From Acidobacteriota bacterium (GTDB lineage Bacteria > Acidobacteriota > Terriglobia > Terriglobales > Acidobacteriaceae), in assembly GCA_003010405.1 (NCBI GenBank), contig PJLO01000002.1:194236-254823 (forward strand): 60,588 nt of DNA. Reading direction: 5' to 3'. Below, one piece after another: positions 35,992 through 44,647 of this stretch; positions within the stretch are counted from its first letter, which is position 1, and every line of letters starts with the position of its first letter. The translations under genes and the position numbers were made by a program. The notes below the pieces were generated by a model, which worked only from the letters and a program-made list of their open reading frames with translations, searched no databases and was not told where the DNA came from.

Positions 35992-36906
35992 TCACCCCGC
36001 CATCATGGCGACGGAAGCAACCGCTCCGCCGACCTTGGAGACGCTGTCCGCCATGCCCGCCGTACCGCCGAAGATCGCCTGCGTCATACTGGGGATAAAG
36101 AGCAGGTTGATGATGAAGGCGATAAAGACCATCGTGCAGGGGATCAGATTCGCCAGCCACATCTCCATTGAGTAGGTTCCGTTGAAGGTCTGCTGGATGA
36201 AGGTGTTCAGGAAGCCGCTCCAAACGAAGATGAAGGCGGCGGCTACGGCGCGGATCATGGCGAAGCTGAGCAGCACGTCGAGAAAGTGAAAGAACTTGGC
36301 GCGAAACGTCCTGGTCATCAGCAGTGGAATAAACACTGGCCCGAACAGTGCCGTCACGCCGTAGAGGATGAAGGAAGAGCAGTTGATGAGGAAGAGAATC
36401 GCCGATGCCAGCCCAAGCAACGCCTGCACGAAAAAGTAGCAGAGGATCTGAACCGGCGCGGTCAGCGACGGCATGGCAGTGCCGTCTCCGGCCGTCTTGA
36501 GTAGTTGCAGCAGATTGTCCAGCGAACTTTGGTCAAAAGCCGCAACCATTGCCTGCGCGATGTAGCTGAAGAAATGGTTGAGTCCAAAGCTCGCGCCGGG
36601 GAGCGGATTCACCCAATAATTGATCAGCAGGCAGCAGGCGATGAGCCGCAACAGAAAGTGCGTCAGATCACCGGCGCGAACCGGGTGCATGTGGAATCGG
36701 AGCGTCATGCTGGAGGTGCTCCAGTTGATGACCATGCTGATAAGAGTGAACAGGGCGATGCAACTCAACTCGGTGAGGCCAAGCTGCGTCAGCGCGCCGC
36801 CGTTCTGCGTCGTGAGATTGGTCAGATTGTTGGTGAACTGATAAAGCCAATCCACGCCGGAGCTTGCGCTCGGTAATGCCTGCGCCAATAAGGCCGGAGA
36901 GATCAT
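35992..36906 (-). CDS. virB6: VirB6/TrbL-like polytopic T4SS channel protein
   Basis: A 304-residue protein with at least five membrane helices (for example LSCIALFTLISMVINW, LIACCLLINYWV, YGVTALFGPVFIPLLMT, AMIRAVAAAFIFVWSG, TMVFIAFIINLLFIPS). The conserved core VTALFGPVFIPLLM resembles VirB6/TrbL, which forms part of the inner-membrane DNA channel. ATG 36906 (MISPALLAQ) was chosen over a start five codons upstream. It sits between the TrbJ-like gene and the 61-aa gene. Confidence 0.78.
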   Translation of the reverse strand: MISPALLAQALPSASSGVDWLYQFTNNLTNLTTQNGGALTQLGLTELSCIALFTLISMVINWSTSSMTLRFHMHPVRAGDLTHFLLRLIACCLLINYWVNPLPGASFGLNHFFSYIAQAMVAAFDQSSLDNLLQLLKTAGDGTAMPSLTAPVQILCYFFVQALLGLASAILFLINCSSFILYGVTALFGPVFIPLLMTRTFRAKFFHFLDVLLSFAMIRAVAAAFIFVWSGFLNTFIQQTFNGTYSMEMWLANLIPCTMVFIAFIINLLFIPSMTQAIFGGTAGMADSVSKVGGAVASVAMMAG

Positions 36907-36972
36907 CGTTCCACCTCGCAACGAAAAATGCAGCGGCGGCGGCGAGTGCAGCCGATGCCGCTGCCATTGGAC

Positions 36973-37758
36973 TCATGGCAGATAGGTCTGCCAAGTGTTG
37001 CTTTCGCGGGCGGCGTTCGTGTTGTTCGACGCCCGCTGCTGCTGGACGAAGGCGACGGTGTTCAGGTCAATTGCCGCCGCGTTCCGTTGCTGCATGTTAG
37101 AGACAGCCATCTGCGAGGCAAGGCAGGACTGCAAGGTGCCTTGCGTCTGCATTTCTGCCATCTTCTGTGCCTCGGCGGCATTCAGGAGATTCAACTGCTG
37201 GACTTCGCTGTTCGTGGAACTCGATCCATCCAGTTCGTTTGCGGCCAGCGTGCTGACTGCCGTCGCATTCTGTGTCCGCGCCGCCCGATACTGCCCAACG
37301 GCGGTGAGGCAGTCAGGCGATACGGAGTCCGACGCCTCGATCATGGCAAGCTGCGCGAGTTGTGCGCTGCCCACGGTTTGGGTTCCGAGGTAGCTGGTGG
37401 TGGTGCTCGACACCGGCACGGTGGCCGAGGTCCATGCCGTCGAAGAGGCGGATGGCGAGTTGGTTGTCAGAGCCGTCGTCATCCCGTTCGTCTCGCCAAA
37501 CAGGTTCTTGACGTTGGTGTTCTTCAGCGTCGTCAATGCGGCCTGCCACTGCTGCTTGGCCGAGAAGTGGGTGAGGTTGTTCTTGATCGCGTTGTACTGC
37601 AACTGGAGCGTGGTGAATTGCTTTACCAGATTTGCGTAGCTGGTCGGATCGAAGACAATGTCCCCCATTCCGAACAGGGCGAAGCCAGGGGTAGCGGTGG
37701 CAAGCAACGCGACTCCGGTGATCAGCCATTTGCGATGTTTCTTCAATGTGGGTTGCAT
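36973..37758 (-). CDS. trbJ: TrbJ/VirB5-like T4SS periplasmic protein
   Basis: A 261-residue protein with a signal sequence (KHRKWLITGVALLATATPGFA) followed by VFDPTSYANLVKQFTTLQLQYN, the hallmark start of TrbJ/VirB5 proteins. The rest is helical and Ser/Thr/Asn/Gln-rich, typical of VirB5 pilus-tip adhesins. No lesion is visible. It precedes virB6 in the same unit. Confidence 0.78.
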   Translation of the reverse strand: MQPTLKKHRKWLITGVALLATATPGFALFGMGDIVFDPTSYANLVKQFTTLQLQYNAIKNNLTHFSAKQQWQAALTTLKNTNVKNLFGETNGMTTALTTNSPSASSTAWTSATVPVSSTTTSYLGTQTVGSAQLAQLAMIEASDSVSPDCLTAVGQYRAARTQNATAVSTLAANELDGSSSTNSEVQQLNLLNAAEAQKMAEMQTQGTLQSCLASQMAVSNMQQRNAAAIDLNTVAFVQQQRASNNTNAARESNTWQTYLP

Positions 37759-37779
37759 AAGCCTCCTTGGTTTACGTGG

Positions 37780-38007
37780 TTAAAGGTAGTGCAGGCAGGT
37801 CGGATCGAACCTGTCCAGGGTGAAACACTTGCCGTGTTCAAGGAACGTGCATGGAAAGTGCGATGCTCTGTCGGGGATCTCGGCAAATTGATCCAAGGCG
37901 GAGGCGAGGAAGTTCTGCGTAGCAGGTAGCGCGAAGAGAAGCAACGCAAGCGCAATCAACGTGGCATTCATGAAAATCCTGCGGCGATTTGTTACGAGCT
38001 GCGTCAT
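37780..38007 (-). CDS. Small secreted or membrane protein in T4SS cluster, 75 aa
   Basis: Starts MTQLVTNRRRIFMNATLIAL with GGAGG seven bases before ATG 38007. A basic head and one hydrophobic helix (ATLIALALLLFALPATQ) precede a short Cys-containing tail (HFPCTFLEHGKCFTL). It may be a lipoprotein-like or TrbK-like entry-exclusion protein, but no motif proves it. Confidence 0.55.
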   Translation of the reverse strand: MTQLVTNRRRIFMNATLIALALLLFALPATQNFLASALDQFAEIPDRASHFPCTFLEHGKCFTLDRFDPTCLHYL

Positions 38008-38032
38008 GCCGTTTCCTCCGGCTCGTGATGCT

Positions 38033-38925
38033 TCACAGCGTGGGGTCCATGCGGTGTTCCGAATAGGACGGAATGAGAATGTCACGGCCCACGTAGACGC
38101 GGGCACGGGAGCCTTCCTTGAGCGTGATAACGGGAAGTCGATTCAGAAAGTGATTCAATACCTGCTCGCCCTCGGCGGCAGTCTGGGCGGAGATACCATT
38201 ACGAATCTGCGTTGAGGCGTCGAGCACGCTGCCGTTGTTGCCGATCTGTGCGAGTCCTCCCAGCCCGCCGATGGCGGCAGCGGCGGCGAACGCCTGGAAG
38301 TACCCGTGATCGACCTTGGTGGCGAGGCCCGTCGTACCCAACGGGTCGAGGCCGATGTACTTGTCGAAGTCGAGCGAAAAGCCATCGGGACAGACGGCAC
38401 GGTGAAAGGTGACTAACATCTTCCGCTGCTGGGCGTTGCCTACGCTCTGCACGGTTCCGATGAGCCGCGTCCCCTGCGGCATGAGCAACTGTTGGTGGTC
38501 GTGCGAGTAATAGTCGGTGGTGAGCATGACCAGAATCGGCCCGCTGAAACCGCCGTCGATGTGGTTGGTAACGACGCCTTCGAGAACGGTCCCCTCGAAT
38601 ATCCGGTAGAGACGGCCCTGGTACTGGTCGAACGGGTATGTGGCCATTGGATCGGTCTTGGCGGCAGATTTGGTTTGGGTCGAGACGGCCTCGGCGGATT
38701 CCGTGTTGCCGGCCACGTTCGTTGTGGCCGCAGCTTGCGGCGCTTCGGTGGCGGGCCGGGCCCCGGCGGCGGCTGGCGCAGTGGTTTCGCCTGTATGCGC
38801 GAAATCAATGGCTATCGTGTTGCTGTTGATAGCATCCTGTTTTTGTTTCTCACGCGCGAGCGCCTTCTGCTTGGCCTGGGCCTGCGCCTCCGAGACGTTA
38901 GAAGTGCGCTGCGGCGCGTTGGAAC
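38033..38925 (-). pseudogene. virB10: VirB10/TrbI, 5'-truncated
   Basis: The C-terminal VirB10/TrbI domain is intact (GRLYRIFEGTVLEGVVTNHIDGGFSGP, LLMPQGTRLIGTV, then GILVPSY-like DILIPSYSEH). Upstream, the frame continues through a Gln/Lys- and Ala/Pro-rich linker (APQRTSNVSEAQAQAKQKAL) and joins virB4 sequence out of frame at about 38926. The cytoplasmic and membrane-spanning N-terminus is missing. A GTG at 38716 could still start the domain, but without the membrane anchor it would not make a working VirB10. Confidence 0.75.
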
Positions 38926-39978
38926 GCCGCGCAGCTCGTCCACGCTGCGCGCGGCCACAAGGAAGCGCAGCGAGAATTCACCCTGCGCCTTCTTGTCGAG
39001 CGAGCGAATGACTTCGCCAAGGTCATCGACCTGGTTGTTCGCGGCTCTGGCCCCTGCGCCGGTTTCAAGCGATGCCGTGTCGTGTCCGCTCATCACGCGC
39101 GTCAGCACGCCGACTTTGAAAAAGGAGATGAACTTTTCCTGGGCGTCGATCTCGCTGCGCGCGGCGGCCGTAGACTTCGGCCGCCATGTAGTGCATAGAA
39201 CGCTGTCGCAATCGAGCGCCATGAGGCCGGAGAATAGGCAGGGCCGCGATGCTTCCGGTGTCGTCTTCAGGGAGAACATCTGGACGTATCTGCGTCCAAT
39301 GGTGAGGTGGTCGCTGTGCCACGCCACCGGGCTCTGCACGATCTGCCGGTCCACGCCGTCATCGGCGGAGAGATTTCCCGTTGCCGCCCACTCCTCCAGG
39401 TTGAAGAGATAGCTAAAGAACTGATAAACAGCATTCTTTTCCAGTAGCCGCAATCCGATGGAGCCGCTGAGATGGCCTTCGAGCAGCGTGGCCGTCTTTT
39501 CAAGGTCGGCCAGCATCCGCGTCGTGTCAGCAGTGTGTTGTTCGGGCTTGCGCGCGAATGCCGCCACTTTCTGCGGCTCCAGTGTGAGACACCAATGAAG
39601 ATCGATGCGGCAGAAGCCCGCTGTCTTCTCAAGGAAGGCCAGCCGTTCGTTCACGAAAACCTCCGTGACCGGATTCGTGTAATGCTCTTTCCTTGGTAAA
39701 TCGCAGCCGGACATTACGCGCGTGTACTGGTACAGACACGCGCCTTCGGGCAGTCCACGCAGCGCGCCTTCAATCGAGCGCATCTGGGCTTCAAGCTGCT
39801 GGTCGGTCAACCCCTCTTCGTCTATGCCTGCGAGTGAGAACAGACAGCCGTAGCCACCGCCCTTGAGGGCGAAGATGCGGTCATTGACGAAGCGGCTGAT
39901 CGGCACAATCGAGCACGCGGCTCCAGCCTTGGCGTACCACGGCGTAAATTTCATTTGCTCAGCGTTTGCGCGGGTCAT
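38812..39978 (-). pseudogene. virB4: VirB4/TrbE ATPase, 3'-truncated (element B)
   Basis: The first 351 residues match the element C copy at 58956 closely (ALKGGGYGCLFSL, ALRGLPEGACLYQYTRV, IDLHWCLTLEPQKV). After SVDELRG at about 38926 the frame enters virB10 linker sequence and gives an Arg-rich tail. The Walker A and B motifs, which lie in the C-terminal half of VirB4, are absent. A deletion thus removed the motor half of virB4, probably virB9/trbG, and the virB10 start. Confidence 0.85.
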
Positions 39979-40222
39979 AGTAGGACCTCTGGCTCAAACT
40001 CAAGCCCCAAAGCTCGAACATCTTCGGATGTTTGCGGACGACGAGCCATGCGCCTGCGGCAAGCGACGGGAAAGCGATCATCGCCACGACGCGGAACCCA
40101 ACGAGGAAGACCGTTACCGAGACGAATAGGATCGCCATCCATGCGCTGAGGTCCAACCCGAGCTTGGCTCGTGGCCTATTGAGCGCCTGATTGATTGGTA
40201 ACGGTTCTCCTCGCTTGGTCAT
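39959..40222 (-). CDS. virB3: VirB3/TrbD-like T4SS protein
   Basis: An 87-residue protein with PINQALNRPRAKLGLDL, a hydrophobic hairpin (WMAILFVSVTVFLVGFRVVAMIAFP) and the end SLSQRSYYDPRKR. This small membrane protein sits next to VirB4 in conjugation channels. Its stop overlaps the start of virB4 by about 20 bp, as in element C. ATG 40222 was chosen by comparison with that copy. No lesion. Confidence 0.85.
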   Translation of the reverse strand: MTKRGEPLPINQALNRPRAKLGLDLSAWMAILFVSVTVFLVGFRVVAMIAFPSLAAGAWLVVRKHPKMFELWGLSLSQRSYYDPRKR

Positions 40223-40231
40223 GGCCGCCAC

Positions 40232-40633
40232 CTACTGCATCGTCTGCCCGGTGAGCGAGCCAATCCAGCCGGCGCCCCAGCCCAACACTCCGGCGCCAAA
40301 CAGCGCGCCGAAGAGTCCGGGAATGGCGTCCTAAAAGCGCCCCGACATCATGCGGATGCCGGCGAAAATCAATCCGCCGAAACAGATAACAGCGCCCGCG
40401 TAGATGGCGAAGGTTTTGAAGGTGGTCATCAGCGTGGTCGCCCCGGAAAAGTCCATCGTCCCCTGGGCATGGGCCACGCCAGCAATCGAAAGGACAAATA
40501 GGGTGGGAGCCATCGTGCGGATGGCCGACAGAAGCGCGGATTTCAGTAAGGGGTACGCTCGGCGGATGCCGGGCGGAATTGGCAGCCGGTTGCAACTGGC
40601 GTCGGATCGGATGAGACGGCGGAATCGATTCAC
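40232..40633 (-). pseudogene. virB2: VirB2/TrbC pilin with in-frame nonsense codon
   Basis: It aligns end to end with the intact element C gene (58302): leader, LFVLSIAGVAHAQ cleavage region, then AGAVICFGGLIFAGIRMMSGRF. The next codon is TAG (40331-40333) where element C has CAG (Gln). The rest of the frame up to 40232 remains open and conserved (DAIPGLFGALFG-type). Truncation loses the second hydrophobic segment, so no pilus is expected without suppression. Start is GTG with GGAGG upstream. Confidence 0.85.
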
Positions 40634-40764
40634 TCTGCACCTCCGCTGACTTGTTGTCAGCCATGGCGCAAAGTTAGGGCTGGCGCGTTACCGCGTCCAA
40701 TGAATTCCCGGAAGACGGTTATGCCATTCCGTCATAACCAACCGGAAATGCGCGATCCGCTCAC

Positions 40765-40980
40765 CTACACTTCGTACTTCTGGAGGATTTTCGGCGTCCC
40801 GACGCCCCCCTCATATAAGGTGGCCGCTACGTCTGGGCGGAACGCGAGGCAGCACGTGAAGGTCGTGCCGTCGGACAAATTGATCTGGATGTTGGTTCCG
40901 TCGCCCGTATCCTTATATATACGAAGGGTTTGAATCGTCTTGCCCGCCAGTTCGGGGCATTCGATGAAGTTGTCCTGCAT
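40765..40980 (-). CDS. Conserved 71-aa protein of the T4SS module (element B copy)
   Basis: MQDNFIECPELAGKTIQTLR ... DGTNIQINLSDGTTF ... LYEGGVGTPKILQKYEV. A small soluble beta-rich protein with no known domain. It has a homologue in element C (57954-58169) at the same place: between the divergent XRE regulator and virB2. Conservation in both copies, while neighbouring genes decay, shows it is a real gene. It may be a regulator or pilus accessory; function unknown. Confidence 0.8.
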   Translation of the reverse strand: MQDNFIECPELAGKTIQTLRIYKDTGDGTNIQINLSDGTTFTCCLAFRPDVAATLYEGGVGTPKILQKYEV

Positions 40981-41127
40981 GTCTGAGGCTCTCCAGTTTC
41001 ATAGCATCGCACTCGCCCCTGCCCGTTGCCAGAAGAAAATCGGTGAATTTCCTATCCCAGGCGGATGCTGATTTTCGGGATGCAGCGGCGAACCTTCGGC
41101 TCCTAGGGGCATTGCCAAAGACAATAT

Positions 41128-41142
41128 CACACTCCTCGTGTG
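41128..41142. promoter_or_regulatory. Palindromic operator candidate, XRE / 71-aa gene divergent region (element B)
   Basis: CACAC-CTCCT-type five-base spacer-GTGTG (41128-41132 and 41138-41142). The same palindrome with the flanks ACAATAT and AGACTCATAGT is conserved in element C (57786-57800). Likely binding site of the XRE protein encoded 36 bp away. Confidence 0.65.
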
Positions 41143-41177
41143 TAGACTCATAGTAGGCAAGAATCAAGCATAGGAGT

Positions 41178-41399
41178 GTGGCCCCACGCTCCGTTAAGTC
41201 TCGATTTGGCTCCAGGTTGCGGCAACTCCGCGAGGAGCGGGGCTATTCCCAGGAAGCACTGGCCGAACGCTCTGGCCTGCACCGCAACTACGTCGGCGGC
41301 GTGGAACGCGGCGAGCGGAACGTAGCGCTGGAGAACATTGTTAAGCTGGCAAAGGCCCTCGCCGTCAAACCTTCCGACTTGTTTTCTGAATTCTCTTGA
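41178..41399 (+). CDS. XRE-family regulator, 73 aa (element B copy)
   Basis: A compact helix-turn-helix protein: [62 protein letters not shown]. Single-domain regulators of this size include restriction-modification controller proteins and element repressors. The start is GTG with AGGAG only two bases away; no other start is available. It is divergent from the 71-aa gene and the T4SS unit, and probably controls both strands from the palindrome at 41128. A close homologue lies at 57529. Confidence 0.85.
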   Translation: MAPRSVKSRFGSRLRQLREERGYSQEALAERSGLHRNYVGGVERGERNVALENIVKLAKALAVKPSDLFSEFS

Positions 41400-41572
41400 T
41401 GGCTGTAAGTGTTTGATTTTTTCAGGAGAACACTTCCATTCCGTCTCGCTCTCCGCAGTTTAACTTCAGGGTGACGTAGATTCGCCTAGGCTAACGTGAT
41501 AGTCAAAAAGCTGATTTGCAAATGCTTGCAGACATCTCGAACCTGCCTGAGGCGCACTCATGCGACGCGAAC

Positions 41573-42409
41573 TCACTTTTTACCTGGCCAACGCTCACGC
41601 CGAAAGCTGTCGAAACGGTCTGTATCCAGCTCTTCGAGCAGTTCATCCTCTGCCGTTCGATGCTTGAGTGGACGATTCGCCCACAGCAAAACAAGACAGC
41701 CCTTGTATGTGGGCATTCGCACGCATCCTTGAAGAAGCGTTGCCTCCTTCTCTTCGGAAAACGCAGGAATCCACTCAGAGGCTCTCACCTCGACCATCTC
41801 CTCCACCGGAATGTTGCAGTCCAGGAGACCGGCATCGAGTTCTTCTCCAACTTTGACCCAGTGCGGAAAACTGGTGGAAGGGGAAAACCAGACAACACGT
41901 GATTCTTGTACCCACACTCCAGCACAGCTGTGTGTCGCGACGTCACAATATTTCCTGATCGTCGCCGTTAGGCTGGCTTCAAACTCCGCAGCAAGATCGC
42001 TGACGAGTTTGAGCGAAGGCCACTGCGTTCCAATTAGCCCTTTCATCTCTGCGCTTGGCAGCAAAAGCTCCGAAGCAAACTCGTCTGCCGCGTGCTCAGG
42101 ATTGATCTCGAAGTTGGTCCAGTTTTCAATCTCTTTCGCTCCGCACGACATGCTGTCCGAGTCTTTGTGAAGTAGGTAATGCCCAATTTCATGCGCCGTG
42201 GTGAACCGCTTTCGGCCCAGTTCGCGAATGCCGCGTTTCACTAAAATGCGACCGCCTATTCCAGAGGATCGACGCACAAGTGCTCCATCGAAACCATCCG
42301 AGTCCACTTCTTTGACTGTGAGTCCGAGCGGCTTGGTGATGTTCTCGAAGCGGAGAGCACCTTTGATCTGCAGTCTGCGTCGCAGTTCCATTGCGACCTC
42401 TTTGTTCAT
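41573..42409 (-). CDS. ImmA/IrrE-family metallopeptidase
   Basis: A 278-residue protein whose N-terminal half is an ImmA/IrrE zinc peptidase domain: KRFTTAHEIGHYLLH (HExxH) and EHAADEFASELLLPSAEM (third ligand and following helix). The C-terminal half is unlike known domains. Family members cleave HTH repressors to induce mobile elements or stress genes. ATG 42409 (MNKEVAMELRRRL) was chosen because upstream codons overlap the next gene in another frame. A repressor partner could be the 92-aa product at 42426 or the XRE protein at 41178. Confidence 0.85.
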   Translation of the reverse strand: MNKEVAMELRRRLQIKGALRFENITKPLGLTVKEVDSDGFDGALVRRSSGIGGRILVKRGIRELGRKRFTTAHEIGHYLLHKDSDSMSCGAKEIENWTNFEINPEHAADEFASELLLPSAEMKGLIGTQWPSLKLVSDLAAEFEASLTATIRKYCDVATHSCAGVWVQESRVVWFSPSTSFPHWVKVGEELDAGLLDCNIPVEEMVEVRASEWIPAFSEEKEATLLQGCVRMPTYKGCLVLLWANRPLKHRTAEDELLEELDTDRFDSFRRERWPGKK

Positions 42410-42425
42410 CGAGCGTCTCCCTTTT

Positions 42426-42704
42426 TCATTCTTCGGAAGAATCGACGTCCTCTTGTTCGCTCTGTAGGAGTTCTTTGTCCGCCGCCGATAGTTCTTTCTT
42501 GTTGCGAAAAGCAAACTGAGGCTGCCGCGTCTGGGCAGGCAAGGCATGGCTCAAAAGCCCCGAAGACTTCGCCTTTGCCGTATCTAGTAAACTCCCGACC
42601 AAATTCTCTGCCGACCGCACTGCGGCCTTGGCTTTTTCCGCCGTACTCGGAGGCCGGAGTGCTCGCAGCGCCTTTTCGAGATTTTCCGGAACGTCTTTGT
42701 CCAA
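42426..42704 (-). CDS. Putative small acidic partner of the ImmA/IrrE protein, 92 aa
   Basis: Helical, Ala/Lys/Glu-rich (STAEKAKAAVRSAENLVGSLLDTAKA) with an acidic end (LQSEQEDVDSSEE). The start is TTG 42704. It lies 17 bp upstream of the ImmA-like gene on the same strand. No HTH is seen, so it may be a 5'-truncated repressor. An antisense frame covers the same bases, and only position and composition support this one. Confidence 0.45.
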   Translation of the reverse strand: MDKDVPENLEKALRALRPPSTAEKAKAAVRSAENLVGSLLDTAKAKSSGLLSHALPAQTRQPQFAFRNKKELSAADKELLQSEQEDVDSSEE

Positions 42705-42910
42705 CGTTCGGTAGTGGTGGTTCGCGTACCGTGACTGAACTGAAGCGGGTTCTTGGGGTCGATCCGTCCCGAGTGCTGGACGAGGTCATCGGCGGCGAAT
42801 TCAAGGAACTCCCCGACAACGGGACGGCCCACATCAAGGGGGGCGAGATCTTCGTCAGCCACGTGCGTCAGCCCGCGCTCACTGCGCGGCCACAAGCACG
42901 GAGGATTTTG

Positions 42911-43410
42911 ATGACCGACTTGCTGATCATGCCTGAAAACTACGACAATATTCGCTCTGGAATCGTTGAACTGCTCAAAGCAGCCCGATCCGCTGCCGCC
43001 CGGAATGTCAATTCGATCATGACGGCGACCTACTGGGAGATCGGGCGGCGCATTGTGCTTTTGGAGCAGGGTGGAGAGCAGCGGGCCGGGTACGGAGAAC
43101 AGCTCATCGAACAACTGGCCGCCGACCTTACGAGGCAGTTCGGGCGTGGTTTCAAACGAACCAATCTCTGGCAAATGAGGGCGTTTTACCTAGCGTGGCC
43201 CCAAGCGCAGATTCTCCAGACACCGTCTGGAGAATCTGTAACCAGCCTTTCCATCAATGACATGGAGAAGCATCCGGCCTCAACTGCCGCCGTAGCTACC
43301 CACTTCCCTTGCCCTGGTCAGCCTACGTCCGGCTACTCTCCGTCAAGAATCCCGACGCCCGGAGCTTCTACGAGTCTGAAGCCCTGCGCTCAGGCTGGTC
43401 CATCCGCCAG
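42911..43410 (+). pseudogene. YhcG-type PDDEXK nuclease (DUF1016), N-terminal remnant with frameshift
   Basis: MTDLLIMPENYDNIRSGIVE, then ATYWEIGRRIVLLEQGGEQRAGYGEQLIEQL and RQFGRGFKRTNLWQMRAFYL, is the DUF1016 N-terminal domain. Near 43304-43310 one C appears lost, after which the match continues in another frame (PLPWSAYVRLLSVKNPDARS, FYESEALRSGWSIRQL). It then stops at the GIY-YIG fragment. The nuclease domain is absent. GGAGG precedes the ATG. The 200 bp before it (42711-42910) read in the same frame (VTELKRVLGVDPSRVLDEVI, HIKGGEIFVSHVRQ) without a recognised family. Confidence 0.75.
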
Positions 43411-44368
43411 CTTGTACGCAGTACGCCTTGACCGTTTGCGTGCGCTGGAAGAGTGCCGTTCCATTCTTTCGCCGCTTGATTATCAAAAGCTGCTTTCCGG
43501 CACAACAATTTCCGCCCCACAGAATGATGCCATTGATGAAGATGAGCTTATGGCGGAACTAGCAGACGCGGCGGGTGACAACACCATCACGGAATTGCGC
43601 CATGTTCGCGCTAGCGCCGAAAAGCGTGTCGCCGAGGAAATCGCCAATCGTGCCGTCTGCGAGGACTTCGATTCCTTCAAACCGCTCTTCGAGCGCGTAC
43701 AGAGAGAGTTGAAATCAGGGGTTCGCCAATCTCTTCCCGTTGACAAAATGGACGAAATCAAGCTGACGAAGATACAGCAGGGGCAGTTTTTTATCATCGG
43801 CGGTCAATTCGCTTACGTCGCCGAGGTCGGTAAAGATTTCCGGACAGAATATGACAGACGCGACAGCAGATTGCGCGTCATTTACGATAACGGAACCGAG
43901 AGCAATCTGCTGGCACGATCTTTTCAGCGCTCGCTTTATCCCGATAAAGACAACGCGGGCCGCATCATTACCGATCCAAATGCGGGACCTTTGTTTGCTA
44001 ACGAACCCGCTGAGGACGATCTTGCCAGTGGTACGATTTACGTCCTGCGAAGCAAGTCAGATAATCCGCTCGTCGCGGCCAATCGCGATGTACTGCATAA
44101 AATCGGCGTCACGGGTGGGAAGGTTGAAAACCGCCTCGCAAATGCGAGTCTGGACCCAACATTTCTACTCGCCGACGTGGAAGTCGTCGCCACCTATGTT
44201 CTCTATAACGTCAACCGAGTGAAGTTGGAAAATCTCATCCACCGCGTCTTTGATTCTGCTCAATTGGATATTGAGATCAAGGATCGCTTCGGCAACCCCG
44301 TCAAACCCCGCGAATGGTTTCTTGTTCCACTGTTCATTGTAGACGAAGTAGTAGATCGAATTAAGGAC
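43410..44368 (+). pseudogene. GIY-YIG nuclease family protein, 5'-truncated
   Basis: The open frame enters at LYAVRLDRLRALEECRSILSP, an internal point of the T5orf172-type GIY-YIG proteins, and continues through FFIIGGQFAYVAEVGK to the nuclease domain (SGTIYVLRSKSDNP, HKIGVTGGKVENRLANA, EVVATYVLYNVNRVKLENLIHRVF, REWFLVPLFIVDEVV). The original N-terminus is replaced in frame by the YhcG remnant, giving a chimeric open frame of 669 codons from 42575. At its 3' end it collides with the PHP fragment on the other strand. The nuclease domain itself looks intact. Confidence 0.75.
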
Positions 44369-44376
44369 GGTTCGAT

Positions 44377-44647
44377 AGTGCACCGCCTCGTTGCCGCCGA
44401 GTTCAGAGCGAAATTCGATGCCAGGAAGAACCGTGAGCTTATCTCCGCCCAGCTTCTGCAATTCTTGAATGCGCGTCACGTCGATCACGTGGTGATCGGT
44501 GATCGCTACCAGTTCCACATCCGCTGCGACCAAGCCATCCACAATTTCCTTGTTTGTTACATTCTTCTTGCTGTAGTCGAATGACGCTGGCGTATGAAAA
44601 TGCAAGTCCCACTTGCCCCAGATTGAACCAACAGCACGAAAAGCCAT
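44377..44647 (-). pseudogene. PHP-domain protein (TrlF-like PHP-ATPase), N-terminal remnant
   Basis: MAFRAVGSIWGKWDLHFHTP, then VAADVELVAITDHHVIDV and VLPGIEFRSELGG, is the PHP phosphoesterase start of TrlF-type proteins, which continue with a large SMC-like ATPase. After about 90 residues the frame runs antisense into the GIY-YIG gene, so over 80 percent of the protein is gone. ATG 44647 has GGAGG six bases upstream. It is a relic of another probable defence gene. Confidence 0.7.

Noticed and set aside
42575..44584. A single 669-residue protein
   Set aside because: Its parts belong to two unrelated families joined at about 43410, and the 5' part precedes any sensible start. Annotated as separate remnants instead.
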